A program made the position numbers and the translations under genes. Positions 45,597 to 58,104 of a stretch of DNA of 64,000 nucleotides are shown in pieces. Numbering within the stretch: the stretch's first letter is position 1; the number at the start of each line of letters is the position of its first letter. Origin of the DNA: Echinometra lucunter (lineage: Eukaryota > Echinodermata > Echinoidea > Camarodonta > Echinometridae); NCBI GenBank assembly GCA_029962745.1, contig CM057161.1, positions 9,284,638 to 9,348,637 on the forward strand, in the 5' to 3' direction. The notes beneath the pieces were generated by a model, which was not told the origin of the DNA, searched no databases, and was given only the letters and a program-made list of their open reading frames with translations.

Positions 45597-46700
45597 CCCT
45601 TTGATCACAACCATCGGCGGCATCTGGCCGTGATCTTTATGATGTCGCTTGATCGGAAGGTATTAAAAATGTGCTTCAGAGATAGGAATAAAAGAGGAAA
45701 AAACAGTCGCTATTATGTTATTGTAAGATTCAGAGATAAGAAAATAAGAGTTACAAATTCAAGAAACGTGCTTAAGAATACGAGTGATTGATCTTCTTTA
45801 ATAGATCAAAAGATTGTGAAGACATGAAAATGTTAAATTCAAGTTGTTCGGAAAGACTGTGATCCCCTTTAATCGCAAGTAGCATGGCGATCAGAGAGTG
45901 GACTTAGGACGCTGCTGGATCGGCAAGTATCAGAAAGGAAAGGTGTTTCAGAGATCGACGCACGAGGCGTTACTATGGACGCCTCGGCAAGCTTCCTGCT
46001 TCCGATCATCGCTTGCCCGCCGGGGAATGGGTACCTAATAATAGAAACTGATTAGAACATGGATATATGAAGCATTCATAGGAGAGAGTGAAATGACAGC
46101 ATATACGCTATACAAGCAATCGTTCGAGTCGCACATGTCCCTTCGGAGATTTGGAGAAATTATCCCGTTCGTGTAACACTGCAGAGTAGAAGAAACGAGA
46201 AGTTAACGAGCTGTAAATAAATGAAAATTTTCTGTAGGAATAAGACGTATTAAAACGCAATGAAAGACAGTATAGTACAGTGCAATGATATTTATAGACT
46301 TTGCAAGCGATCGTTCATTTGGCAAGTATCTGTAATGTGGAGAAGTTATCCGTCCGTGTAATCACATCATAGTGCAACGTAAGAAAATGATATCACATTA
46401 ATATGCAGTTATGTATTTTCACAAGCTGTAAATGAGGGGAAATTCTGAAGAGATTTGGAGAAATCATTCGTTCGTGTAATCACATCATTTTACAACGGAA
46501 GATATAAAAATGTAAATGCTTGCTTACATTGATTGAACGAAGTATTTTTGTTGTTGCTGCTGTTGTATATTATAGTGCAATAATAGTACGTAGTTTACAC
46601 GTGATCGTGAAGCTGGTGGCAAGACCCTTTGAGTGAAAAAATATTATCCGCTCGTGTAATCGCCGCAATGCGCAATGAAAGGAAAAGTATAAACCCAACG
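45597..46700. repeat. Two decayed tandem repeat families
   Basis: Block one (CCCCTTTGATCAC through GTGCTTCAGAGATAG) lies at 45597-45690 and again at 45864-45960. Block two has TTCGTGTAATCACATCAT-like cores at about 46168, 46353, 46471 and 46651, with upstream CAAGCGATCGTTC motifs and spacings of about 185, 118 and 180 bases. Divergence is high. No coding capacity is seen. Confidence 0.6.
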
Positions 46701-47204
46701 TTTGCAAAAAAAAACCGGAAAATGCAACATTTCTCTCGTTTTTACTAAAATAATCGAATCAAGTTGAACTTATGATAGAACTTTTCAAAGGTTTGATTTG
46801 ATATGAACTTAATCCGTTCCTGATGTAAATAAATGCATCAAAATATTTGTTTTTGTATGCAAAAGCATTTGGGGATTTATCTTCTTGTGCATTTTGCGTT
46901 GTTTTTTTTTCTTTTTGTTTTTTTTATATTCTCGACAGATGTTGCTTCGTTTCAATATTCATTCCATTTTCCAATTTCATTTTCAATTCAATTTCAATTT
47001 TTACTTTTACTTTAACCCATTGCGTACTGAACTTCCTAGTTCCCGTAGTCTTAATACAGAGATTAGTTACTTTATCTTTTTTTTTCAGTTTGATTTTTTC
47101 ATTACTTTGTATTAATGTCATATTTTTCAAATATACATGGACATTAATATGATATCATTGCAAATGTTCCAGTAGAGTTCAAGCACAGAAAAATATATGT
47201 TTTT
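46701..47204. other. No gene seen; partial piggyBac-like end at 47012
   Basis: TTAACCCATTGCGTACTGAA at about 47012 has the TTAA-CCC form of piggyBac-type termini but no partner end was found. Overlapping Phe-rich frames come from T-rich DNA. Confidence 0.4.
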
Positions 47205-47620
47205 TTAACCCATTCCTCACAGGAATTATTTAAAGCCTAATTTGATCAGCTTTTATTCTTCAAATTGGCAACACCAACATTTTTATTTTATTGCTACATT
47301 TTTCTTATGAAACGTCATGTATCTGAAATGAATATAAATGGACAGAAATTATGATGAAAAGTCAAAAAGTTGCCAATTTGCAGGGGAAAATGGTGATTTT
47401 AAACTTTCTATCACATTGCCAATTTAAGGATTTTAATGCTTATTTTCCTTTAAAAAATTTTCAGCATCAAACAACGAATATTGATGCAATCAAAATGGGC
47501 ACAGTTTGTGTAGAATTTTTTGCTCTTTCTGTTCATGTATTTGGTATGATTTTTAGGGCTTTGCATCAGAAGATATTAGGCCAAACCACAAAATGTGGAC
47601 CTCTGTCATGAATGGGTTAA
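47205..47620. mobile_element. piggyBac-like MITE, TTAA target duplication
   Basis: TTAA lies at 47205-47208 and 47617-47620. The ends inside them read CCCATTCCTCACAGG and the reverse complement of CTCTGTCATGAATGGG, an inverted repeat with the CCC/GGG termini typical of piggyBac-type DNA transposons. The interior is AT-rich, with no transposase. Confidence 0.75.
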
Positions 47621-48600
47621 AGACGTGTGCCTTGAATGCGTGCTGAGCTTGATCAGTTTGTCATGGACGGACGTTTGACAAATTTTATAAGTTTGAAGGC
47701 CTGTAAAAAAATATGTACTGAGATGTGTGCAGCTATTTTTTTGTTTCATTTTTGAAGGGCATCACAGAAGGAGTTGAAATTCGATCAAATTTGGTTGCCC
47801 TAATTGTCTACATAAAATAGAATCCATAAAACGATGATTGTCACGGATGGACAAAAATGGCACATTTAACCGATCAGGCTCTGCTTGTAATCAGTAGCAG
47901 TAAGACAAAGCCGGAATGACTTCAACGTAAGGATGAAGCTTTAAATCCTGTTTATCTTACATAAATCGTTTCGTAATCATAATTCTCCATTTTCTTCTTT
48001 TCTTTTTTTTTTCGAAATTGTTAGCATTATGTAGGCTTGTCTGAATCATTTATAAGATGACAATTCCTTCTTAAAATATTGTCACTGTAAACAAAGACAT
48101 TTTATCTCGGTGTCAATCATAGTTTTCACACCGTCAATAATTCAAGGATATAGATCTGGTCACGTTCTCGACTTATCTGTTTAGAAATCTTGAAAATTAC
48201 TGTTGCCCTTCACCATGTACACTTAGCATGCTTAGCTACGAGGAAACTTGATCATTGAGCCTGAAGCTAAATGATTTATTGATGGTTGAAATCGGTAAAC
48301 AAAAAACAAAAACAAACAAAAAACAAAAAAAAACATGACAAGAATTAAATTTAAAAAATATTCCTCACGGCAAGGTTTGGGATACAAAAAAAAAATTATC
48401 AATACATCTTACTCTTACTTTGTTTAATATGTTAATCTTACTCGGCAATCACCACATGTGCCTTTTCTACGTTTGAAAGTAGACATTTTGTCGTGTCAGT
48501 GGTTCTTATCCCTGCATCACTTCTTCTTTTTATTGTTCATAGGATTCAGAAATGAAGCGAATCCATTTACACCGTATTTCATGATTTTATTTTACACATG
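47621..48600. other. No gene seen
   Basis: AT-rich DNA with (AAAC)n-like tract near 48298-48335; nothing recognised. Confidence 0.4.
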
Positions 48601-49325
48601 TGTGTGTGTGTGGGGGGGGGGGGGGGGGTCCGGGTCACCTTACTAGACACAAATTATCAAATGGGGTGTGGGAGGAAAGAGGGAACCACTGCATGCATGA
48701 TATGCTACGCCCTGTGACGATTTGACGATGCGTGAAGAGGAGAGACAGAGCAAGAGATGTGCATAACATACATCAGATAGATGGAGAAAGAGAGGGAAAG
48801 AGATGAGAGGGAAGAGTGATAGTTGAAAGGAAAGGATGGAGAGAAGGAGAGGCGAAAGGGCAGAGAGAAAATATTTTGTGAGATGGATAGTAGACGAAGA
48901 GATAGAGAAAGAGGTGAGATGAAAGAGAAATGATAGGCGAATAAATAAAGACCGGAAAAAGACAGAAAGACGGACAGAGATAGAGAACAAGAAAACGCCA
49001 GAACGAAAAATGTGCATGAGATAGACAGAGAGAGAAAGATATTACATGGAAGAGAAATAGTTGAATGGAAAAGATGAATTGATAGAGAGAAGACAGCAAG
49101 GAACAAATTAGGGCAGGGTGAATTATGCGTGTGAGATGAATAGATGTGTGAAGAACAGATAGCCCCCCCCCCCCAAAAAAAAAAAGAATAGAAAGATGGA
49201 GAAAGAGAGGACATGGAAAGGACGTGAGAGAGAAAGACGGAGGTCAGAGAGAGACAGAGACAGAGATAGAGACAGAGACAGAGATAGAGACAGAGACAGA
49301 GAGAGAGAGAGAGACAGACAGACAG
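48601..49325. repeat. (TG)n, 17-base G run, and polypurine GA tract
   Basis: A short (TG)n is followed by a G run (48611-48627), then about 600 bases of GA-rich DNA ending in (GACAGA)n at 49239-49323. The 169-codon minus-strand frame, the longest in the window, is pure low complexity (Ser, Leu, Phe) and is rejected as a gene. Confidence 0.9.
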
Positions 49326-50150
49326 TGAACTGAGATGCGTATTTAAAAACTTATTTGTAGTTAAAGAGTATTGATGATCTATAAAGGCTGTAACAGTTTG
49401 AATTTAACCTGCATGAAATTTAAAAAAAATATTCCCATAGTGTATTGAATCTGAATTTCACTCCGGCAAACTTTTGTTGCTGTATGATTAAAATGAAAAC
49501 ATGGAAACATGACGCAAATAGAACATTCGAATTCAAAGAAGAAACATGTTCTAATCGAGCGATCATATTCCAATTGATCGCTTTTTAAAATTTTGACTTG
49601 GAGTAAAATCAAGATACCCGATACTCGCACTTTTTATTAAAAAAATTGTCTCAAGCCCAAATAACAGTTTAGGGGGAAAGTAATGCAAGCTTACAGTTTT
49701 GTTTAATACTTTCTTGTCTGTGTTTTCTCATAATCAGTTTTCCCTTGCCATATTTAGTCCAATCCATGAAAAATAAGGTTTAATATTTCTGGGGCCTTTC
49801 CTAAGTTTCGATGCACATGTTTTGATCTTTCAGAACGTATACGTGTCTAATTTGTAATCTTAAACAGCACGGTTTGTCCCGCCTACGAAGTTACCAAAGG
49901 CATGAAAGAGAAATGAGTTCGGGGGGAGGGAAGGAGGGGGGGGGGGGGCGGGGAACACACTGCAATAAAAATCGTAGTCTGCAGAACAATATCATCGTTA
50001 CCTTTTCTCGTGTCGGTAAGAATTCAACACCTTCCACTTATTTACGATGTGACAACTTTTCCTTCCACATAACTATTTGCAAATCAGGTCCAGATATATG
50101 AGATTAGTATCGAGTCACTTCTGTCAGGTGTCTGCATAATGGTTGACACT
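49326..50150. other. No gene seen; G run 49937-49948
   Basis: AT-rich DNA; short frames at 49379-49630 and 49874-50101 have no domains. Confidence 0.4.
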
Positions 50151-50670
50151 GTCTTTAACAAGAGAGTCGTCACCCTTTAGTATTTGAGGTCACTCGCCTC
50201 CTTGACATATGTTGCAAGTGACCACACGGCGGTTTAACTTGACATTCAAAATGATATGGCTGGTTATTTCAGAGCAAATTCTTGTGACCGCAGTCACGAA
50301 TTTCATTCTGTCTTTCTCAGGACCCTCCACTCCCCCCCCCCCCCCAATCCTTTCTCCTCTCTCTCTTTCTCTTTCCCTCTTTTCCCCCTTCTCTCTCTAA
50401 CTCTCTCTCTCTCTCTTCATCCATCTATACCATTCTATCCGTCTCTCTCTCTCTCTTTCTCTGTCTGATTCACACCCCAAGGACATGTCCAATTCTAATC
50501 TCCCTTTCCCTGTACACATTTGCCCAAGATGATTATCACCCTGCATCTTTGTCTTTCAGAGGAGAAGGGGCACTGTTCCTTTGGTCACTCGAGGGTTTGT
50601 CACCTACACTAACCACCTTTATTATGTCACTTGATTTCCACTACATAAAGAAACAATCACTCCTCTCTGA

Positions 50671-50710
<40 letters not shown>

Positions 50711-51290
50711 TCACTTAGATGTTCAGTATGTTCAGTACGTCCACATCTACCACAGATCTCTAATATTCTAACCTTGTCGCGTGATATTTGTCTTCCTAAG
50801 CTAAGGACAGTTGGCCCTTTTTACTATTCTGGTCACCCAGAGCTTATTTGCCTTCTGTTATAATTGACCACTGGGTGACACGCACTCAATAAAGTGTGCC
50901 ATCTGATTTCAGTACATTGCCTCCCCCCCCCCCCTCTCTCTCTCTCCCTCTTCCTTTGATTCTTTCTCTCCCCTTCATTTCTTCTCCCTCTCTTTCTCTC
51001 TCTTTCGATAGTGTTTGTCTCTTTCTTCTCCACCTTCCTCTGATACCGTTTCATCGATAAGAGTATTTGCGTTCGTCTATTTACTTTAGTCTAACTCGCT
51101 ATGTCGATATCTACTGTAGATTGGGACAGTCAGTGGTCATTTTATGTCTCTACTCATTCTTTGATGGAAACTTCCTGACCACAATTTGGATTGACACATG
51201 ATATTCACTCCTGTCACCTGACTTCAGTCTTGTTATCAGGGTTATCTCCCCCCCCCCCTCCCAGAACGTAAATGTCTGTGTTTACCCTCA
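50151..51290. repeat. Decayed tandem array, about 280-400-bp units with C runs
   Basis: GGTCAC/GTGACC-rich blocks at about 50169, 50583, 50862 and 51129 are each followed by TTTCAG or CTTCAG. Three of these then reach a C run (50335, 50924, 51249) and mostly CT repeats. The similarity is clear in order but weak in sequence. Confidence 0.5.
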
Positions 51291-51740
51291 GTTTCCAATC
51301 TTCTTGTATATATCCTTTGATTTCATTACCTCGTGCTTGATCAGTCTTCTGCTTTTGCATTCTTAGTTTATTTCAATCTATTTTTTTTTCCATTCATGTT
51401 TTCTACTTTCTCTGAACCCCTCTCCCCGTCACTCACTCACATGCGCTTCCTCATGGTTTCTAATCAACTGCGCGTGCGCACACCATTAAGGGTTTTGCCT
51501 GAAGGAACACTATCTTATCAAGTCCTTATCAGTAGAATGCGTAAACAGACCGCTAGAAAATCCGAGCACCATATCCGACTCATCTCGTATAGGATGTCCA
51601 GTAAATCTTTTAGTAGAAATGCCCACTTGGAATCTGTGGTGTGATACTATCATAGATTGCAGGGAAGCCAGGAAAGGGACAGTAAAGGGGGGTGTAAATA
51701 ATACTGCGCATTGGTGACTTGGACTATGTAATTAACATGG
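51291..51740. other. No gene assigned; open frame with coding-like second half
   Basis: The frame 51333-51644 is low complexity at first, then reads NQLRVRTPLRVLPEGTLSYQ and basic residues to a stop. TGCGCGTGCGCA at 51470 is one base from the NRF1 consensus. No splice signal or family supports a gene. Confidence 0.3.
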
Positions 51741-51832
51741 GCGTCAATAAGGGGGCCGGGGAGACAGGGGGACACGTCCCCTAAACTTTTAAAAGTGGGG
51801 ACACAATAGGGTATGTCCCCCCCCCCCTAATT
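51741..51832. repeat. Short G/C-rich foldback repeat
   Basis: AGGGGGACACGTCCCC and a later TATGTCCCCC are opposed. Inside, GTCCCCTAAACTTTTAAAAG with GTGGGGAC forms a clean hairpin. It ends in a C run. Confidence 0.55.
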
Positions 51833-54003
51833 TTAAGCTGAGGATTATGTTGGTATTTTCAGATTATTAAGGATTGAAATAGATCAATCAACCAATTATT
51901 TGACTGATACATTTCGTATCTCCGACCGACCCTCACGATTTCTTACCATACTTTACCGTCATTAGTTTAAGACTGGTATCGAGGTTTTTTATACGGATTC
52001 TGGAGCTGTATCAAACCCCTCAATATTCATCACCACAACATTGTGTAATAAACAACTGTCCTCAGTAATCATTTCATTGCATGCGTGATGGTATCAAAAG
52101 TTTAACCATCTTAATTCTATTGGAAAGCCCGAAATGATATCGGGATTGCTTTTAATCGGTTGGTAGAATATGAATTCTATCAGTGCATGTAATTAGTCTC
52201 CGTTTTCTCTATGTACCCTCCCCCTCCCTTCCCCACAAGTCCCTCCTCTTCTGCCCCCCCCCCCCTTCCCCTGAAACCTCCTCTATCATCCGCGACCTTA
52301 CCCTTCCCCTCCTCATCACCATGCTACAAACTCTAACCCAATTTCACCTCTGCCAGACCCAAGCAGGAGCCTTATTAGGAGGAAATTTCGCCTCCAGTTA
52401 CGTCTTTATTGAACATGTAACAAGTTGGGGGTTCCAGAATCCGTCTTGGGTTTCGCGCCGGGGGAACGGGTAGCCTTCTACGTAGCTACAGGTGAAATAA
52501 TATCCTAGCGTGTGGGTTTGAGCGGAGCAGCGCTCGTGTGTATATCTTAAGTGGATGGCCAAGACAGAATATCCAATTGTGCCGGTTTGCTTTAAAGACA
52601 ATAATAATTTGATGGCGGTTGTGTTACTGTTAAAGGTATACATCGGTCGTGCCTTCGGGGTGTGGGGAATTGCAAGGCCCTTGAGTTTCAAGTGACCATG
52701 GATTGTTGGGGATTTTTGTGGGGGCGAGAGCCAACCAGAAGGAGACGAACTGTGGTCAAAATACGGCGATATTGAATTGCCATTCTATATGATTTTTTCT
52801 CACATATACCTTCATACCGAAATTTGTTTCCTTTTGGTAAGCCACAGGCATTAGTTGAATTTTTTTCTTTGTTTCAGTGATTGTAATTTTCTTATATTCT
52901 GATTGTTTTTTTTTTTAAGTATGAATGATGGAACGCAGGCACCCTGCATATTCGAAGACAAATTCTCCTCTTACTTGAGTTACCAAATAACAACTCCGAC
53001 AGGGGTTAGGTGTTCATGGTGTTGGTATATAGAGGAAAAGATGGGGATTTAGATCAGATTAGTTTTTGTTTAATTTTAATCAACCTAAGGAAAGTTCTCA
53101 ATGTTCTTCTAACCAGAAATCATCTATATCTGTCACACGTTAAAAGCTGCTTACAAGAACAAGATTAAGGTTGGCAGTTGTGATGCATTTTTACGATGTT
53201 AATCACCTGCATGCTCGTTGTTTTTCATATAATTTGGTGTCTTTATGATCAATTGAGTTTATTTAAAAGCTGAACATTGGAGATCAGAAATATGCTTCCT
53301 GTTTTCAACAGAAAAGTTGTCGTTCTGTTGTTCTTGACGACAACTTCTGTTGACGTTGTTTTCTTTATTTTCATTCTCAGGCTTGATTTGATACTACTGT
53401 GCCTATATAAATTCAATAATGTCATAGTTCAGAAAATGGGAATAGCAAGAAAGATAACTCATTAACTTTCTCTCATCCGTGAAGGACACATCATATCAAG
53501 GTCACTCAGATAAGCGCTCTAATATTTCATAGAGTCGACTCCACTTTCGAAGAGTTTTGGCAAACAAGACACAGTATTGATTTCTAGTGATTAATTATTG
53601 GTTAGAGAAGGGATGATATAGATCTTTAATCTGACCTTATCCGATATCTCGTAGACTTTGCCACGGGCGTTTTTCGTGATTTGCATTACATCAGCTCCCT
53701 CGACTCGTAGTTTGGAATACAGACTGCACTTGATTAAGATAGTGGTAAGAGGTATATCATAAAAAGGTGACTTTGCATCTAAAAGGCCAGTCTGTACTTT
53801 ATTCCTGTTAATGTAGGACCTAGTTTGAAGAAACCATGAATTTCAGGAGATAGAAAATAAATAGGAAGGGAATATTTTAATATTATAGTCTCTTATCGTT
53901 CTAAGCACACCCACATATCTTTAACATCCAGCTCTAGATTCGCTGTGAAATTCATAGAAAATGACTAAAATATAATGCTGTTGCTGAAATCTATCTCTTC
54001 CAG
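51833..54003. other. No gene seen
   Basis: Includes a C run at 52255-52264 and a GC-richer patch at 52350-52740. There TGTAACA is followed by TGGGGGTTCCAGAATCC, which looked briefly like an LTR end and primer-binding site, but no matching LTR or coding domain was found. Confidence 0.4.
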
Positions 54004-54076
54004 AACTCCCCAAAAGTTGTTCCGTAGCAGATTGTAGAAAACATGGGTACAGATATATTCGTACTTTCCACACGTG
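54004..54076 (+). other. Possible exon fragment after acceptor-like site
   Basis: CTATCTCTTCCAG ends at 54003. The frame that follows reads LPKSCSVADCRKHGYRYIRT and stops at 54074. The PKSCSV..C start recalls THAP zinc-finger domains, but nothing after it fits. Probably chance or a relic. Confidence 0.12.
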
Positions 54077-54348
54077 ATTCAGCCTCCGCTACAAATGCGG
54101 ATACCTTTCTATGGTCCGTCAGAAGCAAATGTTCGCACGTCACGATTTCACTTTCTCGGGAATAATATCAAGAAATATCACAAAGATGGTAGGTCTTATT
54201 TGATAAGTTATATGTCATTTCATATGGGCTTAGAGAGCTGTCCGATTTCCACCTTCGGATCATCAGTAGGATCCCAAATTTAACTTCATCAATATTCTTC
54301 GTAATGCCACATCCACCAGTGGTCACACAAACGAGACCTACACCTGCT

Positions 54349-54492
54349 GGGCCCCGTTTCATAAAACTTATCAGTATTAACTGCTACATTTCTATGACAA
54401 ATTTGCTCTCAGCCAATCAGATGCAAGGATTTCAGTAGCTTATAACAGTTGTCAGTGAAAATCACTGACAAGACTATTTATGAAACGCTCCC
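54349..54492 (+). mobile_element. CCAAT-bearing MITE, copy 2
   Basis: The ends GGGCCCCGTTTCATAAA and the reverse complement of TTTATGAAACGCTCCC are inverted. The core around AGCCAATCAGATGCAAGG matches the element at 5276-5417 with about one difference in 60 bases. Length is 144 bases. Confidence 0.85.
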
Positions 54493-55708
54493 AAGGTGTT
54501 TGGAATCGGTTGGATTCGGGTTTGGAATCGGTGTCGTTGTGTGACTGAGGTATACTGTATCAGTATAATCACACGTTGAGAGTTTATGCTGTAGACTAGG
54601 CAACATTATTGGCGCAATAAGCCTTGAATTACTTGCCATGTATCATTTAACGAAACAAAATCTCCAGGATAAACTTAGACTCAACGACACCAGATATCCA
54701 CATAGTACACACAGCGGGAAATCAAGTTTCAAAAGCAATCCTTCCACAGCTTAGCATCATCTCCAAACCTCTGATTGGTTTCGAGGGGATGTATCTTGGC
54801 TCCAGTCAATATTGCTCTCCCTCGGGTCTTGCAACTCAACCACTATCTCTCGGATGTAATTAGAGATTTTGAAACTTTTTTCTTCCGGTGTATGATGAGA
54901 AGTAATTATACTGTAGTGTTCATACCGCGTGTACATTCACCTCTGACGTGCTATTTTGGCGCACATTCGTTTTGTCATTTTTGGTTGCAGTTTTGCTTTT
55001 CGCGGACATGGCGGAGGCAGGCGTTTTTAATGTTTTTTTTTTCGGTCATAAGTTATTGCAGTTTTTTTTTTTTTAATAAACAGCTACTGTTCTTTTTTTC
55101 CAAATAAATTGATCATCAAAGTGATCATCTATTCATTCTAAGATACTTTTCTTACGTAGGTTTGCAGTTTTTGCACGTGAAAATACCAGAAGTTGAATAT
55201 GAAAAAAAAAAGCCGTAGTCTGGTAGACACGCTCAAGAATTACGCCTCTTCATTTGCATAATTTGTTTGCGCGCGATAAAACTTAACTGTTAAATTCAAC
55301 TTAACTTCAAATTATCATGTAATGTGCTTGCTTACGAGAGAAAGAGAGAGGGGCGAGAGAGAGAGCGAGGAGGAGGGGAGGGCTCATATAGTAATTCATA
55401 AGTAGAATCCATCATTATAATAATGCTTTCTGTTTATTGCTATTGACAATAGTTATACTGAATTTTTAGAGTATAGAGTTTAGCAGCATATGTTTTATGC
55501 CAGGCACCTCAATAAAATTACAGACAAAGCAATAGTAATATTTCTCTTCTTCCATGAGATGGATGATGAAAATACACAAAGGTAAATAGAGACGGTGGAG
55601 AATTTAAAGAAAAAAAATCAGTGAAGGAAACAGTGACCAGCTGATTCTCGAGACCTCCATCAATATCGAGTGTCGGTAGGGTCCATCGCACTTGATCCAA
55701 CTTCCATT
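54493..55708. other. No gene seen; T runs and GA tract
   Basis: T runs near 55030-55075 and a GA-rich tract at 55340-55380. The frame 54775-55107 has no recognisable domain. Confidence 0.4.
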
Positions 55709-56330
55709 CACTCAAGTGGTCATTACTCGAATACCCATTACTCGATTGCCCTGGCAAGTCACCGTATCAAACTCAGGAGTGGTGAAACAAAATATTTACG
55801 ATATTCCAGACAGGGAACGTACACTTGCTTAGGATATGTTTGGGCAAGGACTGATGCTTTGTCACACTGTTGCCGGTCTGGGAAAATGGTAAGGGGTCAG
55901 GGGTAAGGGGGTTAAGGGGCTTGAGGGCCCCCCTTTTTTTAACGAAATCTTCATTTGTTTTTCAATTAAGTACCGATTACTCAATTGCTCTCACAAGTCA
56001 CCATATCAAACTTAATGTGGTGAAACAAATATTTACGATATCCAAGACAGGGGACATTGTCGTGCTTACGAGATGTTTGGGCAAGGACTGATGCTTTGTC
56101 ACACTGTTGCCTGCTTAGGGAAAGGGGGCTCAAGGGTTGAGTGCCTCTTACCAAACCTTCGTTTTTCAGTCAAGTACCCATTACCCCATTGCACTGGCAA
56201 GTCACCGTATCAAACACTGCGTGGCGAAACAAAATATTTATGATGTTGCAGACAGGGAACATACTGTTACTTGGCATATGTAGAAATTTTTTGGGAAGGA
56301 CTGGTTGTTTGTTACATTGTGGCCGGAGCC
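55709..56330 (+). repeat. Three-copy tandem repeat, about 204-239-bp units
   Basis: TACCCATTACTCGATTGC followed by GGCAAGTCACCGTATCAAAC recurs at about 55730, 55969 and 56173. The later part, GTTTGGGCAAGGACTGATGC with TTTGTCACACTGTTGCC, is repeated too. Frames in copies one and two share YSIAL(A/T)SH(R/H)IKL. I see no known domain, and the third copy does not keep that frame. Confidence 0.75.
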
Positions 56331-57645
56331 ATCGAAATAAAAGCAAAAACAAAAACAAAAACAAAAACAAACAAACCATGGCTTGCATATTGTCTGAATT
56401 TCTGCCGGATGCAGGGGAGTATTGATTTTCAAATGTGAAAGTGATTATCATATAAATGCATTACATATCACGTAATAATTAATCAATGATCAGTGATGAT
56501 GGTTCTGATAACTTGTGACGACATGCGCTTCGATACTTGTAAATCAGCATGCTTAACCCAGTGACAACTGACTTAATTTATTTCCTTTGGAAACACAGGA
56601 TTTGAACGGCTACCCTCCTCCCCCTTTCAAGGGGCAGCCTTTCAAATCTGTCCATTCAGATTGTAACTTTTGACAGGATCATAATCAGACATAAGAAGGG
56701 CAGGACCGCAGTATTTTGACAACATTGATTTTACATCAACTGGAAAGTGTCATCGTTTGACTTTTATATGAACTCTCCTGTTCGTAACTGTATTCAGTAT
56801 AGTCTATCGTGAAACATCCTGAGAGGCTACGCTGTGAAATAACTTTGTCATGATGGTAATTGACATAATTAAGAGTACATGCATTTTCGTCATTGGTTCC
56901 TTCTTGATTATGTTCACTTCTAAAGCAGTGTGCCCTTTTCAAATGTATCATAAAGCACGTTTCTTTGTTTCATTCAGTAAACAGTATCTGTAGGTAATAC
57001 GTCACGCAGGGAATAATGTCGTCATCGCTGTGTGGATGTCCCAATTTTAGCTTCCCGTTTTTTTTGCAGTCTTCTTTAGCATGTTTAGTAACGGCGTGGA
57101 AGTTAATGATTACTGCTTGGCAATAAAACTACCTTCTTTTCGTACCAATTCACTGCTGTCTTAAATCTACCTGAAATTACCCTTTCTCAGAGTGGGATGT
57201 GAGTGAGTGAATGAATGAATGAATGCATGAAAGTATAAATGGTCCAGAATACTGTAGTATAATGGTACCATTTCTTTCGTTCGATCTTATCCAATAGTTA
57301 GTTATTCGATCCTCAGTACTGCGCAACTCGAGTTCAAGATCAAATGCAGCCAGGATTGTAAATTTGAAAATGAATGAAGTACGAATTTGTCGTTGATTGG
57401 TATTTGGTTAGTATTCTGACCCTGGGGAAGAAGTGATAAAGGACTTTCTTCATTGATCTTTAAGCCTATTCCCTGTGGTGGCTTAGGTGTGGGACTGTGC
57501 ACCGGATATAGGCAGGGCAAAGGGTAATTGCGTTTTTATCACTATTCCTCAAAATGCCTTGTGAAGTAAAATGCTCAGCATGGGGTACTTGCTTTCGCCC
57601 ACTATTGGGAAGATTTCCCGAGGGAAGGGGGAAGGGGGGGGGGGG
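56331..57645. other. No gene seen; (AAAAAC)n and (TGAA)n
   Basis: (AAAAAC)n at 56342-56372, (GAAT)n at about 57205-57226 and a G run at 57637-57647. Confidence 0.45.
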
Positions 57646-58104
57646 TAAAGTTGTTCCTAAAGTTACGAATGACCTTACGAACGACATGAATATGAAGTGC
57701 CAAATGGGATGCCCAAAGTTTTTCCTAACGTTTTGATAATATTTGACTGCATTTCCGATAATCTCAATTGAATTCTGGCAAAAAAATATACTCCGCAATG
57801 AAAATGTTTGTAAACAAAAAGTAATGTTAATCTGCGTTTGCATATTTCACCTTTGGTTGATACAATTCATGATGATTAAGAATCCCATTTGGCTTGCCAT
57901 ATTCAAGTCATTCGTTAAGTTATTAGTAACTTCACGAAAAGCTTTATGAAAGCTGTTCGTAAGTTACGAACGACTTTAGGCACGACTGGTGATATGTTCT
58001 TGTGCTACATGTAAATGATTGAGAATCTGATAAGCACCCAAGAACATGTTCCAGTCGTGCGTAAAGTCGTGCGTAACTTACGAACAGCTTTATGAAACAC
58101 CCCC
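57646..58104. mobile_element. Pair of adjacent foldback elements
   Basis: The inner pair: 57944-58006 and 58033-58096 are inverted around GCTGTTCGTAAGTTACGAAC, with a 26-base loop and the end TTTATGAAACACCCCC. The other pair: 57646-57712 and about 57880-57945 are inverted around CCAAATGGGAT and GTTACGAATGACC. Similar GTTACGAA motifs suggest related elements, one inserted next to or inside the other. Confidence 0.7.

Noticed and set aside
48705..49214. 169-codon open frame, the longest in the window
   Set aside because: It is the minus-strand reading of polypurine DNA, rich in Ser, Leu and Phe, with parallel frames in other registers.
52383..52445. LTR end (TGTAACA) followed by a primer-binding-site-like TGGGGGTTCC
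   Set aside because: No second LTR, polypurine tract, or gag/pol similarity was found nearby.
54004..54076. THAP zinc-finger exon
   Set aside because: Only the first few residues fit; the frame stops after 24 residues and lacks the rest of the domain.
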